Of a stretch of 64,000 nt of DNA, positions 54,919-64,000 are shown piece after piece. The notes beneath the pieces were generated by a model, which worked only from the letters and a program-made list of their open reading frames with translations, made no database searches and was not told where the DNA came from. A program made the position numbers and the translations under genes. The stretch lies in NCBI GenBank assembly GCA_036346375.1, contig CM070508.1, positions 40,816,862-40,880,861 on the forward strand, in the 5' to 3' direction. Source of the stretch: Guadua angustifolia. Its lineage: Eukaryota > Streptophyta > Magnoliopsida > Poales > Poaceae. Numbering within the stretch: position 1 is the stretch's first letter; the number at the start of each line of letters is the position of its first letter.

Positions 54919-55752
54919 GCCGGTGAGGCACTGGACCTGTTTCGTCGATGTCGGGGCGGCCATCTTCTCGATTGCCTTGATCTTCTCCGGGTTCGGGCCT
55001 ACTCCCGAGCTCCCGATCATGTAGCCGAGTACCTTGCCCAAGGTCACGCCGAAGACGCACTTCTCGGGATTGAGCTTGATCCCATACTTGTTCAAGTTGG
55101 CGAAGGTCTCCGCAAGGTCGTTGATGTGGTCGTCCTCCGAAGAGCTTTTGACGATGATGTTGTCAACGTAGACCTCGAGGTTCCGACCGATCTGGGGATC
55201 GAAGGTCTTGAGCATCAATATTTGGAACGTCGCGCCCGCGTTGCAGAGACCAAACGACATGGTCGTGTAGCAGAACATCCCGAACGGTGTGATGAAGGCT
55301 GTCTTGTCCTCGTCGCCAGCCACGAGCTTGATCTGATGGTAGCCGGAGTAAGCGTCGAGCAAACTCAGCATCTTGGCATTGGCAGTGGAGTCCACAATCT
55401 GGTCTATGTGTGGAAAGGGGAAGTTGTCCTTTGGGCACGCCGAATTTAAACCCGTATGGTCGACGCACATCCTCCATTTTCCTCCTTTTTTCTGTACGAT
55501 CACTGGGTTAGCCAACCATTTCGAGTAGTCGATCTCGTGGATGAAGCCGGCCTTCAAGAGCTTGTCAAGGTGTTCCCTTATTATCGCCGTCTTCTTGGGG
55601 GAGAAGCGCCACAGTCTCTGGCGCACGGGCCTGCAGTTAGGCTTTGTTTGCAATTTATGCTCGATCACCTCCCTCGGGACTCCTAGCATGTCTGCCGGCT
55701 CCCAAGCGAATACGCTCTTGTTGATGCGGAGGAAGGTGACGAGCTCAACCTC
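54919..55752 (-). pseudogene. pol: Reverse transcriptase of D1
   Basis: A nearly unbroken frame: VPREVIEHKLQTKPNCRPV, FIHEIDYSKWLANPVIVQKK, VDHTGLNSACPKDNFPFP, DAYSGYHQI and FGLCNAGATFQIL. The catalytic box is LEVYVDNIIVKSS, so the second Asp is Asn (YVDN, 55159-55170), which should abolish polymerase activity. The frame runs into the LTR of element B at 54918; its continuation is at 42637. Confidence 0.88.
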
Positions 55753-56340
55753 CTATTTCGGGTCGAGCTGGGTGGCGATGTGAATGCACTTGCTCGGGTC
55801 GCCCTCCTCGAGCTGCACGGTCTTTGTCGGGCCGCTGGGCTGGAGCGCCGCCTTCCGGCGGGTGCTCTTTGGGGTCACCTCAGGACACCGCTGAGGCAGT
55901 ATGCCAGTGAGTCCCAGGGCTTTCAACTCGCAGCCGTACGCCGCCTTGAGGTCACCGCAGACGGTTATGACGCCATTGGGCCCCGAGAGCTTCATGCAGC
56001 GGTGGACGTAGTGGTTCACCGCCATGAACTTGATTAACGCTGGCCACCCAAGGATGGTGTTGTAGGGGAGGTCCCCATCGACCACCTCGAAGGTGATCAA
56101 CTCGGTGTGAAAGTTCGCAGAGTCGCCGAAAGTGACGGGCAGAACCACTTGCCCGAGCGGAGTGGTCGAGCTCCCTAGGACGATGCCGAAGAAGGAGACC
56201 GCTATACTCCTGATCTTCGACCAGAGAATCTACATCCGGTCCAGCGTGCTTGCCAATAGCAAGTTGAGGGAACTCCCCCCGTCAACCATGACCCGCCTGA
56301 CCACGGTATTGCTCATGGTCGGGGCTACGACCAAGGCGGT
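55753..56340 (-). pseudogene. pol: Aspartic protease of D1
   Basis: The active-site loop VDGGSSLNLLLASTLD can be read near 56240-56300. After a stop the frame 56148-55753 continues with VTFGDSANFHTELITFEVVD and the C-terminal ILGWPALIKFMAV. The usual LGRPAL has become LGWPAL. An acidic linker follows, leading to the RT. A TAG just after the active-site segment breaks the frame. Confidence 0.8.
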
Positions 56341-58437
56341 CTTAAGGTCTTTCGACATACCCGGGGAGCATCGTCCCGGGAGAAGGCAATTGGAGTACTA
56401 GCCCATTTGCAGGGCTGGTCGGTGGGCTTCCCAGCGGAGGCTTGGTAGTGTGCGCGACATCCTTGAGCTCACACCGGGACCGGTATACCGATGATCCATC
56501 GAAAATCACGTCGACACGGCGATTGCCGTGCTGAAATTCCAGGTCGAGACATTCTGGGCCCTCACCAATGTTGACCCTACCAGGCAGCTTGTCCTCCTCT
56601 GGGAGCGTGGGCATTTCTCCACAGCCGTCATAAAAGGCGTCCAACCTGTTCTGACATGTCCTGCAGTTCCACAAGTCGTGGCTGTAGGCTTTATGGAATG
56701 GGCAGAACTTGTCGGAGTCATACTTGGGTCACGCCTCATCGCCCTGAGGTCGGGCATTGGCTCGCTGCGGCCCAGCTCGGTGTTGTCCCTGCTGGGGTCG
56801 ATGTTGCGCGTGCTAAGGTCACGGTTGCCCTGGCTGAGGTTGAGACTCTTCGCGGTCAGGCCGCCGCACCTCCTTCACTTCGAGTCCGTTGTTCATCGCG
56901 GCAACCAAGTGTAGCTGACCGTCGCCACCACCGCGGTCTCTTCTCAGCCTCTTATCACGTAGGTCCAAGCCGCCGCTCTTGGTGTTGGACGGTCTGGCCT
57001 CGCCAAAGATATGGCCAAGCTTGCCCTGGTCGTAGTCACGCTTCCAGCGAACGACATCAACCGTGTCCGCATACAGCTCCACCATCCAGAATAACTTGTT
57101 CACGCTGAGCTTCGTCGTGATCTCCATGTCCTTAGCAAGGTGCCTGTCACGGACTTCGAACTTGAAGGCCTTGATGACGACCTCGTCGGAGACGTTCGGG
57201 ATCGAGTTCCTCTTGCGGGTGAATCGGCGTAGAAAGTCGCGGAGGGGTTTGCCCTTGCCCTTGATGATGCGATCCAAGTCCTTCTCCCATCCGGGGCACT
57301 CGCAGCAGCTCTGGAAGTTCGAACAGAGGGTGCCTTGCACCTGGCGCCACGACCAGAAAGCGCCAGGCACCTAGTTGAAGAGCCTGGTGCATGCAGCGCC
57401 GTCCAAGACGGTGGGGAGATAGTTGGCCATCACGGCCTCATCCCCGCCAGCTGCCAAAATGGCGGTGGAGTAGATCGAGAGGAATTTGTTGGAGTTCTTG
57501 GTCCCGTCGAACCGCTCCATCACCGCAAGCTTGAACCAGGCTGGCCAACACACCCAACAGAGGTTGGTGGAATACACCAGGCAACCGTAGGCTGAAGCAG
57601 TGTGGCTGCTGCTGCTGGGATCAGAATCGCGGTCGGCGGGGTAATCGAACTCGAGCCGGGGGCGTACCGCGTGCCGAGCTTGACGGTTAGCGGGAACGTC
57701 ATCGGGGCGGTGACACGGGCGATCTCGAACCTTTTGGCGCTTGGGCGGAATGTCCACAGAAAGACTTCTGGAAGCGCCGCTGCTCGAGCGAACGTTGTTG
57801 TTGCTCTGCTGACGATGAGCTTTCCCACTCGTCACATCCGGGTCCTGGCGGGCGGAGGCGTCGGCGTTCGCGCGATGAGTTGTCGTCGCTCGCCAATGAG
57901 CGGGACTCAGGGCGCGGGACTCAGGGCGTCGGTGCTGCTCTTGCTGCAAGGGCATGACTCCATCGACCGCCCTGTCGAGCTCCTCAGGAAGGGACCGCCG
58001 AAAGAGAGCTGACCCCGCCCGGGTGGGATCGGCTATGACCCGAGCGATGGCTCGCAAGCGTTCCCAGTTGAGATTGTCCAGGTGAGTAGGGCTAAGCTGC
58101 CTGGACGGGGTGTGGACCTTCCCGCACTCCTCCCGCTGAAGGGCGGTGATGGCTTGGTTGATGGCGACCCAGGCCAATCGACGTGCCTCCTCCGAGGTGT
58201 CTAGGTCGCCGTCATTCGTCCCCATGCTCGCCTCGCGGCTACCGGCCATGAAGGCAAGGCACTCGTGTGGCAGCAGCGAAGGCAAGAATATAGAAGTGGA
58301 GCCTTCACACTCGGGAATCGCATCCGAGTCCAGGCTTGCTGAACATGCCATGTTGTTGTCGAAACCGAAGGTGTTGGCGACGCTGAAGCAAGAGACTTCG
58401 AACAAACGAAACCTCGGGCCCCATGGTGGGTGCCAGC
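56341..58437 (-). pseudogene. gag: gag of D1 (Tat type)
   Basis: A long frame opens in the LTR and runs through the PBS into Gag; the likely start is an ATG near 58350 (MACSASLDSDA) or 58251 (MAGSREASMG). The N-terminal part is Ser/Arg/Pro-rich. The core starts with WFKLAVMERFDGTKNSNKFL and continues after an in-frame TAG at 57371 with GTLCSNFQSCCE, KPLRDFLRRFTRKRNSIP and VIKAFKFEVRDRHLAKDM. A Tat zinc finger reading CPFHKAYSHDLWNC follows in another frame near 56660-56720. One nonsense codon and at least one frameshift inactivate it. Confidence 0.8.
58419..58436 (-). other. Primer binding site of D1
   Basis: On the minus strand TGGCACCCACCATGGGG starts two bases after the LTR end GTCGACA. 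Confidence 0.65.
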
Positions 58438-59176
58438 TGTCGACGATCGGGACCGCTGACCACAAAGGGGGGATGGGGAAGATCGTGTAAGGGCGGAGCC
58501 CGAGATCATGTTCGTTCGGGAAAGGCATGCGTCGTGGGGTGTATGTCGGGGAAGAAGTAATGAACATGAGATTTATACTGGTTCAAGCCCCCGAGGTCAG
58601 GTAACAGCTCTACTCTAGTTTTGCTCTTGGGCAAAAGATGAATATAAAGCTCTTCGGGGGAGTACAATGGGATCTCGAGCTCGGTTCTACTCGTGGGAGA
58701 GTGAGCGAGGGTGAGCTCAAGTGTTCAGTATTTGCCTCTGCAAGAATGTGTGTCATCCTCTCCCCTTTCGTGGGGGGATTCTGCCTCTTTTATAGCCCCC
58801 TGGGAGCTTCGTTGCTGTGCCCTGAGGCCGACGTCAGGCTATCGCTTGTGAGTTGACGCGACTTATTGCGAGCTAACGGGAGCTGTCGTGGGCCGACAGG
58901 GGCTATCGGCGGCTGACAGGAGTTGTTGAGAGTTGTCGGCGCTGATTCCCATGTAGGGGAAGGTTTTACACTCTTAGAGAGGTCCGCCACGAGGTAAAAA
59001 ACTCGGTCCGTAGAGTACAAGGGGCATGGCAGCAAGCTCAGGCCCCGACCTCCCCAGCTCGAGCTGGGTCCTCACGTTTCTGCCTGAGCCCGAGCTTGCT
59101 AGACACGAGCTCGAGCCCGGGAAGTGTGCGAGACAGGGGGCATGCTTTCGTATGCTAAGGCTACCGATCCCCGACA
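58438..59176 (-). repeat. 5' LTR of D1
   Basis: 739 bp; plus-strand termini TGTCGACGATCGGG and ATCCCCGACA. TTTATAGCCCCC near 58788 and CTCTACTCTAGTTTTG near 58608 are shared in type with the D2 LTR, but overall the two are far too different to be the pair made at one insertion. Confidence 0.82.
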
Positions 59177-59543
59177 CTTGTAAAATTGGAACCATGCCTA
59201 TTAAATATATTGGTAGCACAGTGAATAAAAGTAGAACTAGAAATAAAGATTGTAAGGGGACAGAAGATAAAGTGGAATCATGATTGAAATGTTGGCAGGG
59301 TAAGGTGTTGTCAATAGGAGGGAGGCTAGTGCCAATCAATTCTTGTCTGAATAATATTTCTCTCTCTATGCTTTCCTTTTACAAAATGCCAAAGGGAGTG
59401 AAGAAAAGTTTGGACTTTTTCATGGCAAGTGTTAGGACAATCTAACCAAGGGATCAGAAAATATCAATTCGTCAACTGGCAAGCAGTTTGTATGCCCAAA
59501 GACTAGGATGGTCTTGGCGTTCTAGACCTGGATATAATGAATG

Positions 59544-60947
59544 TGTTGGAGATATGTCCTAGAGAAAATCATAGAGATGATTATATTTCCTTATATTCAT
59601 GATTTATTGTCTTGTTCCTTAAATAATGTCATTATTATTTATTAGCAAGTATGTGACTTGTTTGTAAAACTCTATATATGACCTTGTGATGATTATTCTA
59701 AAGTGATTCCTAGTCGATAAATATATAAGGATACATATGAATAAACTAGCATATATATTGGTTAATGACCATATTTCACGGGTCATGTATATAGAGATAT
59801 TTAACCAATAATATAGACATATGTTAGAGAATATAGAGTTGGATCGACCCACCTTGAGACACTACGAAAACGTTATAATCTCACTTGCCATCAATTGGTA
59901 TCATATACAATGTGTATACTATATCCTTAGACTTGAGGTTGACGCATGTATCAAGCTGTGTAATGACTTACTAGGAGATGCCAAAAGCTACTCGATAACT
60001 AGATAGTTATAAAGGTGGCTCTCAGGTTTATCGTGAAGCATATTACGAGGCATGGTCCATTAAAATGGGATTTGGCCCTCCATACAACAGGAGAGATATC
60101 TTTAGGCCTCTCAAGTGGTCGGATTCCAGAAATGCATAGCCATGCTACTCGCGGTTAACCAGTTAACCATAGTTAGGGATTCCGAGTCATGTAATCGAGA
60201 AAGAGTGATCGAGCTAACTAAAAAAGGATGGCACGTTCAAGCCATGAGTTTGACTGACATTATAAGGCAAAGGGAAATGCATATAACTAAGCATTGTTAA
60301 GGTTCATCTGATGTGATCGTTATATATACTCGGGAGTTACACATCCTACTATAGATCGCTACCGATTAATGATCAAGTAAAAGTACTCGGGCTATATCCA
60401 AGTATACGTGAATCTATAGGGTTGCATGATAGGGTTGGGACTTAATTTAGATGGTGATCTGAATTCTGATAGGTTTCGAGTTCCTAATCGACCTCTAATG
60501 TAGAGACACATTGTGGGGCATCTATAAAAAGGGAGAGGTGGCTTTAGGCTTAAGAGACCATAGGAATTTGGAATTACTGAAACCCTAGTTGCCACACCAC
60601 CTTCACCCGAAAACCTTGCAGTAGGCGCTAGCACTCTGGCATATAGCGCCCCTGCCCTGTACGTGTTGATACCATAGAGACGTTCTACAAATCTTCAAAG
60701 TTAGGACGATCCACAACCTGTGATAATGACGAGGACGATCTGCAACCTATGATGGTCACGAGGAGCTGTTGGAGGAGATACGAGACTAGTACGACTACAA
60801 CCACACTAACGCGCTACATCGACTCTACTTCCGCTATAGCTATATGAGTCTAGTGGTAATTCTGTGATCTATAACTTGTAGTGGTTTCTTGGTTATGCGG
60901 TAGAAAATTTTGGTTTTATACTAGAGTAGCCTACCCGATCCCCTTTA
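59544..60947 (+). repeat. Solo LTR J, Angela-like Copia
   Basis: It starts TGTTGGAGATATGTCCTAGAG, the typical start of a widespread grass Copia LTR family. A TATA box TATAAAAA lies at 60523-60530, followed by a purine-rich leader and CCCTAGTTGCCACACC. The LINE frame before and after it joins cleanly, with an imperfect duplication GAATG/GAATA. The expected CCAACA end is not seen; the right end is placed by the LINE and may be slightly eroded. Confidence 0.82.
60523..60530 (+). promoter_or_regulatory. TATA box of solo LTR J
   Basis: TATAAAAA followed by GGGAGAGG, in the position of the LTR promoter. It could still drive transcription into the adjoining LINE fragment. Confidence 0.6.
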
Positions 60948-61068
60948 GAATATTGCTCTACTGGATAAATGGTTTTGGAAACATGAAAATGAAAATGGGC
61001 TTTGGCATGATTTCCTATGAAATAAATATGTGGTTGATGCTTAGGAAAGCATTCTGACCAATGACAGA

Positions 61069-61275
61069 TTGTTGAGGAGAGGTTGCAAAGGAGATAGGAA
61101 ATGCCAATTCTGTGGTTGTGATGAAACCATCGATCACTTGTTCATTTCCCATCCCTTAGGCAAACACACCTGGAATACAGTGAAACGTGCATTTGGTCCC
61201 AATTCTTCTCCCCGGATGTCTTATTTGGCCATGCCACTGTCCTGGTTCATTCATGTGGATAGGCTAGAATTTTAA
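61069..61275 (+). pseudogene. zf-RVT segment of LINE L
   Basis: A 68-codon frame with the Cys/His pattern CQFCGCDETIDHLFISHP of the zinc-binding region that follows plant LINE reverse transcriptase. The usual last Cys (FSCP) reads SHP. It is the end part of ORF2, not a separate gene. Confidence 0.78.
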
Positions 61276-61496
61276 TTTAAATTCTCAATTCACCCACGTG
61301 AATCCCGATTGAAAATGAGTTTTTCCAAACAAGGTCTCAATGCATGAGATTCTCTATCCTTTTTAAGGGACACAAAGCGAAGATATATAATCTATACACA
61401 TCACACTCACGCACGTAGGTATTTGTCTCTACACACTAAGAAAATAGACACGTATGTTTGTACCTATTTTAAATATCGGTGAGCATGTCTGGGCCC
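61276..61496. other. Unassigned AT-rich stretch before the gap
   Basis: No open frame of note. TAGGTATTTGTCTC and CACACTAAGAAAATAG occur; I cannot assign it to an element. It may be the end of LINE L or the edge of something lost in the gap. Confidence 0.4.
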
Positions 61497-61596
61497 NNNN
61501 NNNNNNNNNNNNNNNNNNNNNNNNNNNNNNNNNNNNNNNNNNNNNNNNNNNNNNNNNNNNNNNNNNNNNNNNNNNNNNNNNNNNNNNNNNNNNNNN
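61497..61596. other. Assembly gap (100 N)
   Basis: Exactly 100 N, so probably a gap of unknown true size. Element C starts mid-protein on its right side, so its 5' LTR, gag and protease must lie in the gap or be absent. Confidence 0.99.
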
Positions 61597-64000
61597 AGAA
61601 AGTTGAATTTCAAGCAACGGCGATTCGAGAAGGGCGATTGCTAGTAAATAATCTAGAGGCTATCGGTATGGCGAGGTACCGATGGTCGATGAATATCCGG
61701 ATGTCTTTCGAGGAGTTACCTAGAATGCCACGGACAGAGACATAGAGTTTGTAATCGACTTAGTGCCTGGAACAGCACCAATAGCAAAGAGATCGTATCA
61801 GATGTCTACTGAAGAGTTGGTTGAAATGAAGAAGCAGACTGAGGAACTATTAGAAAAAGGATTCATTAGGCTGAGCTCATCACCATGGGGAGCACCGGTT
61901 CTGTTTGTTAAAAAGAAAGATGGGAGTTTTCGAATGTGTGTAGATTATCGAGCGCTTAATGAAGTGACGATAAAGAACAAATATCCGCTGCCCTGGATAG
62001 ACGATTTATTTGATCAATTAAGAGGAGCAGGAGTTTTCTCTAAGATTGACATTAGATCAGGATACCACCAGTTGAAGATTAAGACAGAGGACATACCAAA
62101 GACTGCATTTTCTTCAAGATATGGACACTATGAGTTCACCGTTATGTCATTTGGGTTGACGAATGCACTAGCATACTTTATGAATTTGATGAATAAAGTA
62201 TTTATGGAATATGTAGATAAATTTGTAGTTGTGTTCATAGATGATATTCTGGTTTACTCGAAGACGAACGAAGAACACGGCCAACATTTGAGATTAGTTC
62301 TGGAAAAGTTAAGAGAGCAACAGTTGTTTTCTAAATTCAGTAAATGTGACTTCTGGAAGAGTAAGGTAGAATTCCTAGGGCACGTAATGACCGCCAAAGG
62401 AATCGCAGTGGACCCAAGCAAGGTCGAAGCAGTACTGCATTGGGAGCCACCAAAGACGGTAACCCAGATCCGTAGTTTTCTTGGGATGGCTGGTTACTAT
62501 CGCCGATTTATAGAAGGATTCTCAACGATTGCTAGACCCCTTACACAATTGTTGAAGAAAGAGAAGAAATTTGTCTGGACACCGGATTGTGAGAAGAGTT
62601 TTCAGGAATTGAAGAAACGTTTAACATCAGCACCAGTATTAGTTTTGCCAGACACACATCAGAATTTTGACATATATTGCGATGCATCACGTCAAGGACT
62701 TGGATGCGTGTTGATGCAAAATGGAAAGGCAGTAGCTTACGCATCAAGGCAGCTAAGGCCACATGAGGGAAATTACCCGACACGTGATCTAGAATTATCA
62801 GCTGTAGTGCATGACTTAAAGATATGGCGTCACTATCTCATTGGGAATAGATGTGAGGTATATACAGATCATAAGAGTCTTAAGTACATATTCACCCAAT
62901 CTGACCTAAACATGAGGCAAAGAAGATGGTTAGAACTGATCAAGGATTACAACATGGGTATTCATTATCATCCCGGCAAAGCCAACGTAGTGGCTGATGC
63001 CTTGAGTCGGAAGAGTCATAACTTAAATATGTTGGTAGAAGAAAGCCGGGCAGAATTGTGCAAGGACTTTCAGAGGCTGCAACTGGAGGTTGTTCCGGAA
63101 GGATTTGTAGCTGCTTTAGAAGTGAAGCCTATCTTAGAAGACCAGATAAGAGAAGGTCAGAAGAATGATGAGAAGATCGAGCGAATAAAATCCAAGATGG
63201 AGGAAGCTCAAGCAAAGGAGTTTAAGCTGGACAATCAAGGTACTCTATGGATGAGAGAGCGTATCTGTGTACCTAATAAAAAGGAGCTGAAGCAGTTAAT
63301 ATTGGAGGAAGCTCACGACTCCAAGTATTCGATTCATCCAGGAAGTGCGAAGATGTATCAAGATTTGAAGGAAAGGATCTGGTGGCCGAATATGAAGAGA
63401 GAAGTAGCTGAGCATGTAGCACTATGTGATGTATGTCAGCGAGTCAAAGCTATGCATCAGAGACCGGCAGGACTGCTGCAACCATTAAAAATTCCAGAGT
63501 GGAAATGGGAGGAAATCGGAATGGATTTTATCACCGGTTTGCCAAGAACACAAGGAGGTTATGACTCCATATGGGTCATAGTAGATCGCTTGACAAAGGT
63601 TGCACACTTCATACAGGTAAAGACAACCTATTCAGGAGATAAGTTAGTAGAGCTATACATGGCAAGGATCGTTTGCTTGCATGGAGTGCCGAAGAAGATA
63701 GTATCAGACAGAGGTACCCAATTTACCTCGAGATTTTGGGATAAATTGCATACGGCAATGGGCACCCGTTTGAACTTCAGCACAGCGTATCACCCGCAGA
63801 CAGATGGGCAGACTGAAAGAGTCAACCATATATTAGAAGATATGTTAAGAGCTTGCGCATTGGCATATACAACGTCTTGGGATAAATGTTTGCCATATGC
63901 AGAGTTTAGTTACAACAACAGCTACCAGGCTAGTCTTCAGATGTCACCCTTCGAAGCATTGTATGGTCAACCCTGTAGAACACCGTTGAATTGGAATGAG
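61597..64000 (+). mobile_element. Element C: Tekay/Del-type chromovirus, partial
   Basis: Close in protein sequence to element B (same RT, RNase H and integrase motifs), here on the plus strand. It starts inside the protease-RT linker at the gap and leaves the window inside the integrase. Confidence 0.9.
61739..64000 (+). CDS. pol: Pol of element C (RT, RNase H, integrase), open to the window edge
   Basis: One frame holds from 61739 to 64000 (754 codons) without a stop in my reading. Every motif I checked is in phase: RT FIDD at 62234-62245, integrase zinc His at 63314 and Cys at 63425 and 63434, catalytic Asp at 63524, Asp at 63707 and Glu at 63815 (35 residues between the last two). The RNase H keeps YCDASRQGLG, with the Asp lost in element B. 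Upstream of 61739 two small losses shift the frame (61602-61738). Gag, protease and chromodomain are outside view. This is the best-preserved pol in the window. Confidence 0.9.

Larger units (their letters stand above)
54919..59176 (-). mobile_element. Tat block D1 (right, 5' part), continuing at 42041-42637
   Basis: 5' LTR, primer binding site, gag, protease, RT and, beyond element B, the RNase H. It is truncated at the D1/D2 junction and has no integrase or 3' LTR of its own. The LTR end lies against LINE L at 59177. Confidence 0.85.
59177..61262 (+). mobile_element. LINE L (L1-type) ORF2 fragment, split by solo LTR J
   Basis: 59177-59543 encodes the RT thumb region: CKIGTMPIKYIGSTVNKS, LSIGGRLVPINSCLNNISLS and MLSFYKMPKGVKKSLDFFM, closing with LGVLDLDIMN (after frame changes). 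60948-61262 continues exactly with NIALLDKWFWKHENENGLWH and a zf-RVT segment, KGDRKCQFCGCDETIDHLF. The 5' side is cut by the D1 LTR. Stops are present (for example within ASVRTI and after WHDFL), so it is inactive. Confidence 0.82.

Noticed and set aside
57602..58012. Plus-strand frame of 136 codons opposite D1 gag
   Set aside because: Lies antisense to the Arg/Ser-rich Gag region with no domain; high GC keeps it open.
1..64000. Prokaryotic-type systems (operons, toxin-antitoxin, phage defence)
   Set aside because: Nothing in the window has bacterial gene spacing, ribosome binding sites or such families; spliced genes, LTRs and tRNA-iMet primer sites show plant nuclear DNA.

Overview
The window is plant nuclear DNA made almost entirely of nested retrotransposons. 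The element families point to a grass (Poaceae): Tat-lineage Ty3 elements with an added second RNase H and antisense genes, chromodomain Ty3 elements of Tekay/Del type with LTRs of about 3 kb, a solo LTR of Angela-like Copia type (it begins TGTTGGAGATATG), plant L1-type LINEs and a hAT element. The species cannot be told from the sequence. I see no host gene, tRNA, rRNA, CRISPR or prokaryotic feature.

Layout, left to right. 1-222: remnant of a Tekay-type leader gene (- strand). 223-4239: element H, a deletion-derived Ty3 element keeping only protease remnants between two ~0.88 kb LTRs. 4240-~20246: element E, a Tat element (+) with gag, protease, reverse transcriptase, two RNase H domains, integrase and a spliced antisense gene; its 3' LTR is missing. 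Element F (8469-13666), a non-coding LTR element carrying a ~2.3 kb minisatellite, sits inside E. ~20247-21440: 5'-truncated LINE K (-). 21556-59176: a compound Tat block (- strand). Its left part (D2) holds the 3' LTR with a hAT insertion, an antisense gene, integrase, aRNH and RT/RNH; its right part (D1) holds RNH, RT, protease, gag and the 5' LTR. The two parts join near 42031-42045 with a duplicated RT-RNH segment, and the outer LTRs do not match, so the block looks like a recombinant of two elements. Inserted into it are Tekay element A (25904-37581, +, TSD TTGTG), solo LTR G (38257-38794, TSD AGTAT) and Tekay element B (42638-54918, -, TSD GCCAG/GCCGG). 59177-61262: LINE L (+), split by a Copia solo LTR J (59544-60947). 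61497-61596: a 100-base assembly gap. 61597-64000: Tekay element C (+), whose pol frame is open from 61739 to the window edge.

Insertion order from the nesting: E is older than F; D1/D2 is older than the hAT, A, G and B; LINE L is older than J. Autonomous-type elements (A, B, C, D, E) supply Gag, protease, RT, RNase H and integrase. F, H, the hAT and the solo LTRs have no coding capacity of their own and would depend on such enzymes in trans.

The least ordinary features are: a gene between the primer binding site and gag in element B, with a homologous fragment at 1-222; two unrelated spliced antisense genes in the two Tat blocks; the D1/D2 recombinant; and the minisatellite inside F. Many reading-frame breaks are one- or two-base losses, and they cluster beside the gap and in some segments, so part of the apparent decay may be consensus error.
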